Assembly: GCA_958450325.1 (NCBI GenBank)
Contig: OY288239.1
Location: 55,881,049 to 55,945,048 of the forward strand
Source of the DNA: Agrostemma githago
Taxonomy: Eukaryota > Streptophyta > Magnoliopsida > Caryophyllales > Caryophyllaceae
Reading direction: 5' to 3'
Length of the DNA: 64,000 nt
Part shown: positions 34,798-46,824 of the stretch, in pieces
Numbering within the stretch: the stretch's first letter is position 1
Layout of the letters: every line of letters begins with the position of its first letter
The notes under the pieces: model-generated
Seen by the model: the letters and a program-made list of their open reading frames with translations, nothing else
The model's database searches: none
Told to the model about the DNA's origin: nothing
Translations under genes and position numbers: made by a program

Positions 34798-34906
34798 CAC
34801 TCGATCGAGTGCCATGGTTCACTCGGTCGAGTAACCCCCCAAAACAGAGGCAGCGAGCCCTCAGTAAAGGCACTCGATCGAGTCCCTCCTATGACTCGAC
34901 TGAGTG
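34798..34906. promoter_or_regulatory. Second CACTCGATCGAGTG module of the solo LTR
   Basis: Starts at 34798, 34820, 34871 and 34893: 22 nt within pairs and 73 nt between. It lies about 1 kb downstream of the TATA box, so it would be in the transcript. Confidence 0.55.
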
Positions 34907-35729
34907 GCCTGCACAACACCTTCACGTGAGCATCTCACATCTTTCAAGTCTCGTCAAATCATTTTCCTACAGCTTTGGTCGTCACGTGTAAAGTCCATCA
35001 CGTGTTCACCCTTTCAAAAATCATGCATCATATCATCTTATAATCATCTAATCTATTTACGTTACCGTTACTATTTCGATTATGTTATTTTTTGTTCGTT
35101 GTTTTGTGTTGTCCGGGTTGTATTTCCGCCCGCATAACTTGTAATTTGTTTGGTTTTATTTCCGTTGTTTGCACTTATCACTTTTATAAACGAACTTCGC
35201 ATGCTAAACAACTCCGACAATAATTTAGATGCATTAAATGACGTAGCTTACACATAATTCATATGTTTAGTCAAAATGTCGTTTGCATAACATTCAATCG
35301 TTAAACTAACGCGCGTACACGAAAACGAACGATATCCTAGTAGAGCCCGCTAAGAGTGGGCGGGGTTGGGTGTCCTTCGTGGACTTCCCAACACGTACCC
35401 TCACCCCTTACTCAGAACCATGGTTTCCGGATGTCCAAAACCATTGGCATATGAGAGTCATTCGATGCACGATTCCCGATAACTCGGCGTCGATATCGTA
35501 ATGCGAAGGGGCGAACCCCTAAACTCTAGCACTAAAAGCGGGCCGTGCTTTGTGCACGATACGCCTAAGTGTAGAGTGGGTTCGAACGGGTCCGAACTCC
35601 CAAAAAGTTCGGTGGTGACTCCTAACTTCGATTTAAATTTCGACCCAAGATCAATCTCACCACAAGATTCATTCGCCTACCCAAACCCGCGCGTGGCCGC
35701 GTCAGGGTGGACCTATGTCATGTCCACAA

Positions 35730-35960
35730 GATTATACAACCAGTTGTACATAGCTCTATGTACGTACAATTGATTTTTGATTTTGAGCTTTATCACAAAG
35801 GTTTTGAGTGTTGCTGTAAACTTTATGAGTTTTAGTGTAAAGTTGAGTTAAATCACATAAATATATAAACTCAAAAACTTACAACCTAGCTCAGACTCAG
35901 AAAATATATTCAAAAGTTTAACAACTTTTTCTTGGCTATTGTACAACCAGGTGTATAATC
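35730..35960. mobile_element. MITE interrupted at its left terminus by the solo LTR
   Basis: Left 'gattatacaaccagttgtac' and right 'tgtacaaccaggtgtataatc' form inverted repeats of about 24 bp. Removing the LTR and one TSD copy restores the left end as 'gagaagatt' + 'atacaaccag', so the MITE was there first. Confidence 0.65.
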
Positions 35961-36480
35961 TTATATTCTGATTTTATTGAGTGATAGACATTAATTGATA
36001 GAGTAGCATTGCATTCTCATTATCAATAGAAAGAGCAATCTTTCCCAATACAATAACGAAATTACTTTTTTTTCCTAACAATGGTTTACTTAGTCCTAAC
36101 GAATTTTACTAAAATTTTCTTTTTTACCCTTTTATAGGCCTTTAGCCTCTTTACACTAAGATTAAATTTACCTTCTATTCTATACTCTTTAAAAAGAAAA
36201 GTTGTGAAAAATATTTCCTAGAGCATTGAAATTTATGCCTTCACGTGAGATTCTCTCCTCTACACTTTTTTCGTTCTTTGCCTCTACGACATCATTTTCT
36301 ATATCACACTTTTTATCACTTATTGCCGAGTAAATCACACATCAAGGACCTAAAGTATCAGAAAATATAGTTGATCAACGTATTTTATATCGTATTTTAT
36401 TGTCCCCCGACAACCGTTTTTGAGCTTTTCTTCTTCCATAATTATATGTTTAATGTCGATTTCTATTAGAAAGTCGATAC
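35961..36480. other. AT-rich spacer
   Basis: Contains 'cctaacaatggtttacttag' and 'cctaacgaattttact' (about 36075-36115), resembling one end of the TIR element in CNX1 intron 6. No gene recognised. Confidence 0.4.
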
Positions 36481-37733
36481 TGTCGGTTCTCGTGCTATTT
36501 TGCAGGTTAAGCGCAATTTCGAGCATATTTTGGAGTGATAGCCCAGATAGCCGAGACGAGGACGAAGGACGAGGAAAAAAACGAAAAGTCGAGAAGCAAA
36601 TGAATAGCTCAATCACGAGCTCAGCAGCACCCACTCGATCGAGTGGTGCTAAGCACTCGATCGAGTGCCTATATCCGTGCTCAACCAGACTGCAGATACG
36701 GATCCACTCGATCGAGTGCACGCATGCACTCGATCGAGTGCGTTACACCCAGGCCGCGGATCAGATTTTTAGCTTATTAGAATTATGGGCCTGTGTTGTA
36801 AGTCCAACTGATTTCTTTTAAATCAGTTGGAGGAGGATTGTCAGACACTCTTTTTACTTTCGAAAAAACACACATTACGTTACTTTTGCTAGGATAGAAG
36901 ACTACGTTCGTTTCCGTTTTCTTTCGCAAGGTTCATCGAATTCCGTTCTTCATTTTTAGATCTCAATTGTTTGGTATTGATAATCTTTAATTCTAATTTC
37001 AATTTCTATTTCAATTCTCTAGTTTAATTCTTGTCTTAATTCTCTAGTTTAATTCTTGTCTTAGTTCGTTCTTAGTTTTCATAGTTATCTGATTTCAGTC
37101 TTGTAGTTTAATTCGCATTCGTCATGTTTAATTGCAATTCATATTTTGTTAGTTTAATTACAATCATCATGAGTAGCTAATTTCTATTTAGGGTTCAAGG
37201 GGATCGATGGGTGTTAATTGGGTTATAGAAAATTGACCTGTCTCTGATCATATGAACTATCGCATGAATGTTGTTTTAATTCTGATTGATTAATTACTGG
37301 CCAGGATTAATTAGTTAGTATCACAATTAGGACTTTTCGCCGACCGAGTTAAGGACTAATTAGGTCACGACATTTTGGGTAGACTAGCTTAATTCTAGCG
37401 ACCGCAGGTTAAGTTTAGTTCTAAAGTTTGTAGTAGTACCGACCAGACCTACACCTTAGACAGTTCGATTATTGACCTGTTAGTTGACTCCCTGACCCGA
37501 TTGATATTCATTGTGAACCTGAGACCCTAGACCTTTTTATTATTGATTTACCTTTTAGCAGTTAGTTGTCAGTCCACTTAACAAACAGAAAAACAGTGAC
37601 CCGTAATCTTTAGTCTAGACCTTAGAACAAGTAATTGAGTCCCGTCTCCTGGTGGTTCGACCCCTACTTCACTATCTACATTAGTTAGTGGACCTTAGGG
37701 TATCTTTGATTAGGGATACGATTACCCCTATCA
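36481..37733 (+). mobile_element. LTR of a distinct gypsy family (probable solo LTR)
   Basis: Begins TGTCGGTTCTCG and ends about CCCCTATCA. Internal phrases 'atgagtagctaatttctatt' and 'ctggtggttcgacccctac' are shared in kind with the LTR at 6785-8569 but not with the Tat-like LTRs. No TSD was recognised, so the ends are approximate. It carries a CACTCGATCGAGTG module. Confidence 0.55.
36632..36740. promoter_or_regulatory. CACTCGATCGAGTG module in a second LTR family
   Basis: Four perfect 14-mers start at 36632, 36654, 36705 and 36727: 22 nt within pairs, 73 nt between. Same motif and geometry as in the Tat-like LTRs although the surrounding LTR sequence is unrelated by eye. Confidence 0.65.
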
Positions 37734-38227
37734 ATAGCGTTGACGGATTCAGGGACGAAACCAGGATTTCATTGTTCATACTTATCAGTCGTAGTACTTA
37801 AATCATTAAAGCATCGTTAATATTTATTTAATGTCATTATCACTCTACTATTATAATCAATTGATATACAAAGTATAAAACTAGTATAGCATCAGCGTAA
37901 ATATGCGATAAATTTAGTTTGTTACTTTTAATAGATGAAACATCTATAATTACCAAATAACGAATTCGGTACTATATAGTTACGGAGTACTCCGTATATG
38001 TTTATTTCAAATAATTTATGGAGTATTTTTTTTTTCAAATTTTAGATGAGTAAAATTTCATTTCTTATATATTATGTATTCCTATTATATATCATGATTT
38101 TTTAGATTTGACAATTTTAATTTTATGAATATATTCTAATTCTATTATATCTTTCTATTATTTGGCTATAACTTTTATTAGGAATATATATTTGGTGATA
38201 TTGAAGTAATTCATTTATTATGTAGTA
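37734..38227. other. AT-rich spacer before the Helitron terminus
   Basis: No coding potential or clear termini; contains 'tacggagtactccgta' (about 37980), a short palindrome. Confidence 0.4.
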
Positions 38228-38359
38228 CTAGATTAAAGCCCGTGCGCTGCACGGGTTAATTGGCTTAATTACATTGTTGATATATATTCGTTAAATAAGA
38301 AACTTAATAAACCTATATCATTATAATAAATAAGATGATCACATGATCTTAGTAATCAA

Positions 38360-39345
38360 ACTTAATTTCAGCTAAGTTGATAGTCTTAAGAGCTTATTTT
38401 AAAAACTCAAAAGAATACATGATCACTCTTATTTATAATATATAATTTCATCACCTTATTTATAATTGTACGTTTGTAGTCTAATTAAGAGTTTTTTTAA
38501 GACTCAAAAGTTTTTTGATTGACATCTAAGAAAGAAAGATTAATCTTATTTATAATATAAGATTCTATCGTCTCATCATAATTTTTCGATATAGGATAAT
38601 TTACTCAAGGTTTATAGTTTTAATACCCATAAAAGCGCACGATTATTCTTATTTATAATATAAAAGTTTGTTGGTTGATATTTAAAACCGAAAGATTACC
38701 TATATATTGATGATATAAAATTTCATCACCTCATCATAATGTTTCGATGTGATATAATTTACTTGATTAAGTTTATAGTTTTAATAGCTATTTTTAAGAT
38801 TTAAAAGAGTTTGTTTTTATATCTAAGTTAAAGGATAGACGATTATCGTTTATTTATATAATCGAATTTGATCATCTGATTGGAGTATATATTTTTGATG
38901 AATGATTACTCTTGTTTATATAATAAAAAAAAATCACCTTATTATAAACTTTCGATGTGGGATAATTTTAATACTTTATTTAAATTTAGATATAGTCTAA
39001 TGAAGAACTTTTATATATAGACGAATGATTACTCTTATTTATAATATATAGAATTCCATCACCCCATCTTAATTTTTTGATGCAGGATAATTATACTTTA
39101 ACTATATAGTCTTAGTCTTAGTATTCGACTTATGAACTTTTTTTTAAGTCTCAAAAGATTGTTGGTTAATATCTAAGAACGAAAGATTATTTAAAATTCT
39201 ATCACCTCGTTATAATTTTTCGATATGTGATAATTTTAATTTAACTTTATTTGTAGTCTGATTAAGAACTTTTTTTAAAACTAATTTTTTTTTGTTGACA
39301 TCTAAGGATAAATGATTAGTCTTATTTATAATATAGAATTTAATC
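38360..39345 (-). repeat. Degenerate tandem repeats (Helitron, 3' part)
   Basis: Reverse-orientation copies of the units described at 10840-12735 ('tttcatcacct-at', 'ttttcgatgtgggataattt', 'atagtctta', 'cttatttataatata'). Confidence 0.8.
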
Positions 39346-39997
39346 TGAAGGATTTTTACCGGTGCGAAAGCGGAATTTCAGGAAACAATTTACTAACACC
39401 AATCCAAGAAACACAAGCACAATATTGATATGAATCAGGACAAAAGTAGGTTGAGAAATACATACCCTCGTAGCGTAAATTCCTCGATATATGAGACGGA
39501 GAGATACTAGAGCCCCACGTGTTGCTCATCTACTCGGTCCACCAACCCAGTCGGAATCTCACGTCTGCTAGGACGGAAGAGATAGAATGATTCTCTCTCT
39601 TACTTTTAAGGGTGCTTGAGGCAATAAACTGAACTAGCTTAGATTAGGGTTTTCTCTGGTTGATTCTTCATCCCCTTATGACTCATATACCATATTCTTA
39701 TATAGTAGTAGAGTTTAGGTTAAACCAAGAGACTAACCGGGCCTCATAAGTAGTCACAGCCTAATAACTCACAAGTCCACAATGGGTCTGTTTAGTTTCC
39801 TGACTAAGTCTGATTGTGTGACCTAATAGGATTATATATCCATAGTCATCAGCCCAATCGAATTGGACCAATTATCATAATTATTCTCTAGCAAGCAATT
39901 ATGAATTACTATAGTACATAACGATTATCTCCATAACAATATTCTATATTATATTTAGTAATTGCCGGAAATGTCTTAGGGCATATATATTCCTTCA
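39346..39997 (-). mobile_element. Copia 3' LTR (652 bp)
   Basis: Runs TGAAGGAT...ATTCCTTCA with 7-bp inverted termini. Followed on the plus strand by 'atctcccacttgtcc', the reverse of a polypurine tract (AAGTGGGAGAT). Confidence 0.88.
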
Positions 39998-40849
39998 ATC
40001 TCCCACTTGTCCGAAGACAATAAGGCAATCTTCAAATTCCTTAAGTCGCTTAATGTCGAATTCGATCACATCTAAACATCTCATGATCAATGTGTCACTT
40101 ATCAAATTCATTTCCTCGATCTCCGAGTTCGAACTGTCCTTGAATGAATTAACTCCTTAATCCACTCCTCGCATGGCCATGCATTTTTTAGTTTTCCCTC
40201 ATCAAGGGGCCCAGACACCAATCCTATCATATAGGAGGACTTATCCAGTCTTGTATCATCCAAAACTCCCACTCAATTCTTAGTATGCATGACGAATGTC
40301 TTTATAACCTCCTTTTACGGTGCGGCGTTTGACAGTGTCAATGCAGAACTAATTGTATCATGGTTGCAATGATATACTCATGTCAAAGGAATCCACTGAA
40401 CATAGATTTGATTCTACTTTAGAATCCACTTTGGTCAAGTCACAATATATCCAATATATCCACTCGATTGAACGAACATCTACACGTTCCCATAGCCCAT
40501 GGAATTGCACAATCCAACAATCTTGTTCTAGTCATTCAATACATCACTTATGTCCAATTTAGTGATGCTGACTAGGGACACAAACAAGTTGTGATCTCTG
40601 TTCACCGATAGTTTTCCACTTATCAAAACACTTTTGATAACCCTATAGAGAACTCACATGCTTTCTGGACATTTTATTTAATACTAAACCAATGATTAAA
40701 TAAGTATAAATGATATAGATGAACATTCCAAACATAAACCATGTTTTAATAACTGTATTTCTCCAAATACAATTTCAACGCTAATCTTGATTAGCTTAAA
40801 TCCCATAAACCTAGTATGACTCTCATACCTACGTGGTGGGAACGGTTTA

Positions 40850-41258
40850 GTCAAATAGACTTTTGACATTTGCATTGTTCTGAAGCTTGCAAACTACTTT
40901 TGCTGCATTTGTCGTTGCTATGTACTCGGTTTCTTATGTAAAATCTAGCTACGAGAGTCCATTGAGACAAAGAATGAAACCAAATTACCGCAAAAGTCAT
41001 CCTTAGTCACTACAGAAACTCGCACCAGTGTAACTCGTAACAACCAACTCATATTCTCCACCATATACTAACTCACTACAACCCAGTGTCAAACACCTGA
41101 GTTTGTCTAGTATTTCGGTCATCATGAACATAACAAGATCTTATCATTATAAGTTTCTTGACTAAGTTCAATCATCATCCTTGATCTATCTCCATAGATC
41201 TTGATGACCAATATTTAATTTGTCTCTCCTGGATTCTTCATAGTCAAACAATAATAAG
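40850..41258 (-). pseudogene. Copia RT C-terminus and RNase H remnants
   Basis: On the minus strand 41258-41150 reads TMKNPGE then IKIYGDRSRMMIELSQETY, the segment after the RT core in copia (usually MKDLGEA-YILGI-I-RDRS). About 40960-40860 reads ETEYIATTNAAK, the RNase H box usually SE-EYIA---AA-E. Several stops interrupt both. Confidence 0.75.
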
Positions 41259-44200
41259 ACCATTGTAACACCCCTAATTTTATAATTTAAATTAAATTAA
41301 AGTTATATTCGTATTTTTTATTTTATTTACGATTTAACTCGTAATTCTTAAAATTAGTATAAATCGAATTTATCGTTTAATCGTTTCAAACTCCTAAAAT
41401 TCTTTGTGACTCGGAAACTCTTCTTATATTTAAAACATATTTTTATTTCTGTTTCGTTTCATTTTATACAATTAATTTAATTCTTATCGGAAGTCTATTT
41501 CGACGATTTAAATTCTAAATTCTTTATATTTATTAAATTTAAGTTCAAATTTCTATTTTTCGGCTCGAACCTCATTTATTTTATGCTTCGTCAAAACATT
41601 TATTACCTTTCCTCAAAAAATCAATTTAATTCACTTTATCGAAAATTTACTGTTTATCGGGAAATACTATTTCATCGCCTAATTATTTGTTTCTATAAGC
41701 TTCGTTTTCGTCTCAAATACTTTATTTACTCATTTTGTTTGTCGGCCCGATTATTTATTTAATTTTATTAATATTTTTTAATTCGATTCTTGGGTCAGTC
41801 AGCTTATCGTTACAGAATTCGTTTAATTCGTTTTTTTCTCTAAACCGATTCATTTAATTAGATGATTCATCCCTTTCCCGATTTCTTTCGGTACGTGTCC
41901 TCTTGCCTTGATTCAACTTTCAACCCCACCTTTCTAACACTCACTCCTCTGACTTTTTGTTTCATCACCCCCACCGTTTCATTTTTTTTCATCCCCCTTT
42001 TCCTTCGCATCTCATGTTTCACTTCCCCCTCTTTATTTCCTCCGCTTAAGCCCTTTCGACTGGGTCTTCACGCACCTTCTTCGTTCTTCTTCTATATTTC
42101 TCATCTGCTATCCCGTGTATCTGCAGCTATGGTCGTATCGCTGTTGTTTCGTTATCTTTTCAGTCCTGTTGCTGCTTCTATGTCGCTTCATTCTCCCTGT
42201 TTTCTCTCGTTTCAGTTTTCCTCTGTCTTTGTTGCTGCACTGCTGGCTCTGCTGCAATTCGCTGCTGCGTACTGCTGCGTTTCTGCTGTTACGGTACTGC
42301 ACTTGTTGTTTTCTTTCCTCTTCTTCATCGTTTGGTTGTCTGCTATTGCGGTCATGTTATGCGCTGCTATTGCTACCTGTGTGTGCTGTTCCTGCTGCCT
42401 CTTTTCGGTCTTCTTCTTCTTCTTCTTCTTCTTCTTCTGTGTATGTCGTTACTGCTGCAGCGTTTTGCTGCGATTAGTTGCTGCCTGCAATTGTGTTTTT
42501 CTTTGCCGTTGGCTCGTCTTGCTCCGTCGATTGTGTAATTAGTTTACCAATTATGTTTCTGATTGTCAGGCTGCTGTCATCATGTTGTTGTGATTCGTTG
42601 TTGCTTTTCGTCATTCATATTACTCTACTACTTTCCTTTCTCTGTTCATTGTCGAGCCACATTCTGCTTCTATTCGGCGTAATTTTAAGTTACTCATTTC
42701 TTCGTTATACATCACATTCGTGGAAACTCTCATCTATACTTATTCGTACTCTACTCTATTAAGTTCGACCTTCGGGTTTCTATTTGACACGTCAAATCCA
42801 TTTCCGTCTTGTGTCGAATACCTTTGTCTCATCCTTTTGTTGTGTTTTCTCGATTCCCGCGATGGATCTTGCTGAGAAGACGGATGATTCTACAACTGGG
42901 AGTTTAAAGACAGTGCTATCAATTTGGAGCTTAGGCTGATCAAGGACAAGATCGTGATCGTTTCGATGTCGTCTCAAGGTAACTTTAGGACGTTACTCGA
43001 TTTTATATCGTATGTTTGAGTAGTAGTATGTAGTAAATATTTTAAATTCGTTATTCTAATTTTAGCTATTTATTATTGCTAATAATATTATTTTAAATCA
43101 TATGCCTTATAAATGTTTTACGACTTTCGATATCGTTTTATAAATCGTTAGTAAATTTAATTATTTACGATCGTTATAATATTTTGTTGGATATCGTGAC
43201 GCTAGTAACTAAATAATAACGATTTCATATTTTCTTCATATTTCGTTAATTTATAATTTTCACTTAAAAATCGTATTTTAATATTTTAATCGAAATTTGT
43301 ATACTTGTTAATAAATTAATTTTCGTTTTACGATTTATTCTAATAAATGAGAAAATGGTCGATTTTGTTTTAAATATATTTTTTTGTCGAGACTATTTTC
43401 ACTAATAATTTCTTATTTGTTTCCGATTGACTATTTTTATTAAAATCCATATTATTTATTAATAAAAAATTATCTGTTAAAAATAATTTGAATTCTTCGT
43501 AAACTTATTTCATTCATAAAAATCGTTGACTCAATTAATTTCGATATCGTTTTTCTTAAAACATCTCTTCTAAAATTTATAGTTTTAACTCGATTTCCTA
43601 ATTATTTATAAAATACTATATATTTGACATATTAAATTTTATTTATATTTTGAGTAACGAATTTAGAAATATATTAAAGTTACGATAACGACGATAAGAT
43701 AATAAAATGTCAATTTCGTTAGAAATGCTATTTTTAATACATTTCACTTATTTTAATAACTTACGTATTTTGTATAAGACTATTTCTATTTTAAGTAAGT
43801 TTCTAAAATTAGTAAGTTTCTATTTATAGTAAGTTTCCCTTTTAATATAAAATGTTTATTTCTTTTGTCTTCATATTAATTACGATGATTATATTTATTT
43901 TTGAATATCGATAATGGCTTTGTTTTGGAGTTATAGAATAAGGACAAGTGTGAGGTTAGAGTAATATAATCTGGGGTTTACGGTTTTGCCATCAACTATA
44001 AGGCTAGTGTATCAGGAATCGGTGCATTAGTTGTTGAACCGGGTGACAGGTATCCCGGGAGTTGTGTACATTTTGACCTTAAGCTTAGGCCTCGCAGTAA
44101 GTCGCCGTCATAAGTTGAACTGGGTGACAGGTAATCCCAGGAGGGGTGTGCATTGTCTTAAACTAGGGCCACGCATTTATAAGTCGCCGTCCTATTATGG

Positions 44201-44831
44201 TTGAGTAGCCTAGTTAGAGACCGAAGTTTGATTTGTTTGAACTAAGTTCTCGAAGCTAGTTTTAGTATTCTCCAGGTGAAAGTCTGACCTTCTACACTGA
44301 ATATTTCCATAACGCCGTTTTGAATATTTTTATTATTATCGATACATTTTGATTTGCAGGTTGGTAAATATTTCAAGTTTTCTTCGGAAAACTTGTTCTG
44401 ATTTTATTGTTCCAATATTTTAAGTTTTCTTCGAAAGCATATTTTTATTATATCATCCAATGTATTCCATTTTAACCATTTTGACATAATAATACTATTA
44501 TTTTTCCATATGATATAATATGGCTGGGAGAACGCCCGAGTTACTCCCCACTGACGTGGCTGTTATTTTTATAACATGACAGGTATTTGCTGCTGGGTTT
44601 TGGGTGTGAGCTAGCGAGTAGCGTGGATCCTACTCTTTCTTTATTCTTGTAGTTTATGGATTTGTATAACCCGTTTGGAGAATTTTCTTTTTAGCCCTTT
44701 TGTAAAAAGAGGCCTTTGTATTGACTTACCATTTCTTTTAATAAGATATAGTTTGTCAGTGTGTTTTAATCCCAACTCTACAGTGTTTCCGCCACTGTAT
44801 TGCGTTAGAATTTCTAGGGGATTAAAACCAT
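41259..44831 (+). mobile_element. Chromovirus-type (Tekay/Del-like) solo LTR, with ACCAT TSD
   Basis: LTR 41264-44826 (3563 bp) starts TGTAACACCCC, the usual start of Tekay/Del LTRs, and ends ggggattaaa (a mutated ggTGTTACA-type end). ACCAT flanks both ends (41259-41263, 44827-44831). Copia RT reading frame resumes on both sides, confirming the insertion. The T/C-rich ORFs at 41862-42542 and the TTC run at 42412-42437 are leader-like low-complexity sequence within it; internal phrases 'gggtgacaggta-tccc' occur twice at about 44040 and 44125. Confidence 0.85.
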
Positions 44832-45226
44832 CCCTTGACTGCCTCAAGTATGGATACATCGTTTCCTATAATTAGTATGTCATCCACATACAATACTAGG
44901 AAAGTAATAATACTCCCACTTAACTTCACATCCTCTTTCAAGAACTCTTTCAAGAAAGCTGTTTGACATCCATTTTAGCGCGACTACTCTTAGTCACCTT
45001 ATGGAGTCCTGACTCACCAAAGCATCCTTAGCTTGTAGGTAGTAAGTTTCTTAATTTCCAAAATCCTTATTTTGGAACATTCCGTCAAATTAGTTTCTAC
45101 AAACCTTTTTGTTGGAATATAAGATCTACTAGTTCTACAATGTGGAATGACAACTTTTAGATTAGCGGATGGATCGTGGGTCGAACCTACACCACCACCT
45201 TTTACAACATCCTTATGTTGTGCCAT
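44832..45226 (-). pseudogene. Copia integrase-RT linker and RT core fragment
   Basis: Minus strand reads CRTSRSYIPTKRFV (linker to RT), then MDVKQLS-LKEFLKEDVK (corresponding to DVKTAFLNG-L-EDVYM) running almost directly into LYVDDILIIGND, the catalytic YVDD box. The roughly 60-90 residues normally between TAFLNG and YVDD are deleted. Frameshifts are present. Confidence 0.8.
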
Positions 45227-45862
45227 CTCACTCAGTTATTGCTCGTCATCTCGAACTCCTTCGAGATGTATACTACTCCCACTTGACTTTTTGGAACAAC
45301 CACCTTTTTCCAAAAAGACACCATCACAAGCAACAGCTACTTTGTTTACGCTTTAGGTGTAGAAGTAATATCTCATAGTCTATTGGGAATAGACCATAAA
45401 AGAAGACTTAAGAACATTTCCAATCCATATCACGTATATGGTGTCTCTTTTACTGCTTTGGTCAGAATAATGTTAAGTGTGAATGTTGCATTCTAAATGC
45501 AAACCCGGATATGAAAATTAGAAGGTAAACAAGACTTATCTTATATATCTCACTGTTGATGTTATAGATGTGTATTTCTAAAACATACAAACTATTTGAT
45601 AATTTAGCGGGAATATAGAACATTTCATTCAAATATATAGAATACCAATTATTCTTAATATTAGATGAATAACTTTTGGAATCAAAACCAGAAACCAAAA
45701 CATAGTTCATAGTAGTAGTTCAAACAAAATAACCATTACTGAGTTCTTAACTAAAACATAATATAGAGACAAATCTAGACTATAGGCTTGCAGTGCAGCA
45801 ACTCTTGCTCCATTATCAACCAGTGGATCTACTTTTCTCATTTTCCAGCATTCTCCTCCTTT

Positions 45863-46824
45863 TTAGTCCCTGCACATTACATATAATTTGAGTACTATAA
45901 CTCGGTATCGAATACCGTGGAAGTAGAAATTGATAAATTCACTTCTATAACAGAATTTACCTGAGGTAGAAACACCATTTTTCTTGTCCTCCAGGTACTT
46001 GGGACAGTTCCTCTTCCAATGGCCAACCTTTTGACAATAGAAGCATTCTTGTTCAGCTGCAACCTTTGCTTTTGAACCAGCCTTTCCCTTTCCAGAAGAA
46101 TCGGACTTGGCAACTTCCTTGCCTTTATCCTTTTTAGGCCCAGTCCCTATTTTTTTGAACTTTTTCCCCTTACGAATCATAAGAACATCTTTATGTTCCT
46201 TTTCTGGTTCATTTGGGATGTTCCTCTCAGCCTGAATTAACATACCATGTAACTCTTGCAAGGTTGTTTTCCCTCCTTGCATACAAAAGTTCAAATGAAA
46301 GTTTCGAAAACCCTCGTGTAATGAATTGATCACAATATCAATAGCTAGCTCAGGTAGATAAGCAAAACCAAGTTTTTCCATGACCTGAAAGTGTCCAATC
46401 ATATTGGACACATGTGGTCCAACTGGTTCACCATATGCCAACTTGCATTCGAGTAACCTGCGATTAGCCTCAAATCTCTCTCTAGCCTAGCATGTTTCTG
46501 AAACATGGTTTTCAGCTGTGCCATAATGCTGTATGCATCCATACCATCAAAACGCTTTTGAAAGTCTGGTTCCATGCATGCAAGCATCAGACACGTGACT
46601 TGCAGGCTTGTCGCAATGGTTTTCTCTCTAGCTTTCTTTTGGACATCTGATGCCGTTGCAGAGAGTGCACCAGGAAGAGCAGTGTCCAAAACAGACTCCT
46701 TTCCTTCACATCTAAGAACAATTCTCAAATTTCTTTCCCAATCAAGGAAGTTGTTAGCATTCAGTTTGTCCTTCTCAAGGACAGAGCGCAGATTAAAAGC
46801 AGAGTTGTTGTTGTTACTAGTCAT
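45863..46824 (-). pseudogene. Copia gag, frameshifted
   Basis: N-terminal frame 46824-46399 starts MTSNNNNSAFNLRSVLEKDK ... NNFLDWERNLRIVLR, a typical copia gag opening. A shift in an AG run at about 46470-46480 moves reading to the frame 46441-45863, which continues LLECKLAYGEPVGPHV and ends with a CCHC knuckle CFYCQKVGHWKRNCPKY. Aside from the one shift it is nearly complete. Beyond the knuckle the frame does not reach protease. Confidence 0.88.

Larger units (their letters stand above)
33282..35733 (+). mobile_element. Solo LTR of a Tat/Ogre-like family, with AGATT TSD
   Basis: LTR 33287-35728 (2442 bp), TGTAGACACCC...TGTCCACA, flanked by perfect AGATT (33282-33286, 35729-35733). It matches the 5' LTR at 57420-60145 from end to end: terminal hairpin, palindrome modules, TATA, and the 'ggtggcaccctttcgagg' and 'gggcggggttgggtg' blocks. 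TATA 'tctataaatacccc' at about 33789. No internal region remains. Confidence 0.92.

Noticed and set aside
33657..34906. Possible CRISPR-like or satellite reading of the palindromes
   Set aside because: Spacers are not unique captures, the genome is eukaryotic, and copies come in fixed pairs within LTRs.
36420..36821. 133-aa ORF with repeated HSIEC peptides (also in ORFs at 59089-59337 and 40353-40562)
   Set aside because: The peptide is just CACTCGATCGAGTG translated; the ORF lies in an LTR promoter region. The copy at 40353 is a chance similarity in copia sequence.
41862..42542. 226-aa open frame and overlapping frames, hydrophobic and cysteine-rich
   Set aside because: It is a C/T-rich leader inside the chromovirus-type LTR; two other frames are open as well and composition alone explains the length. 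No domain is visible.
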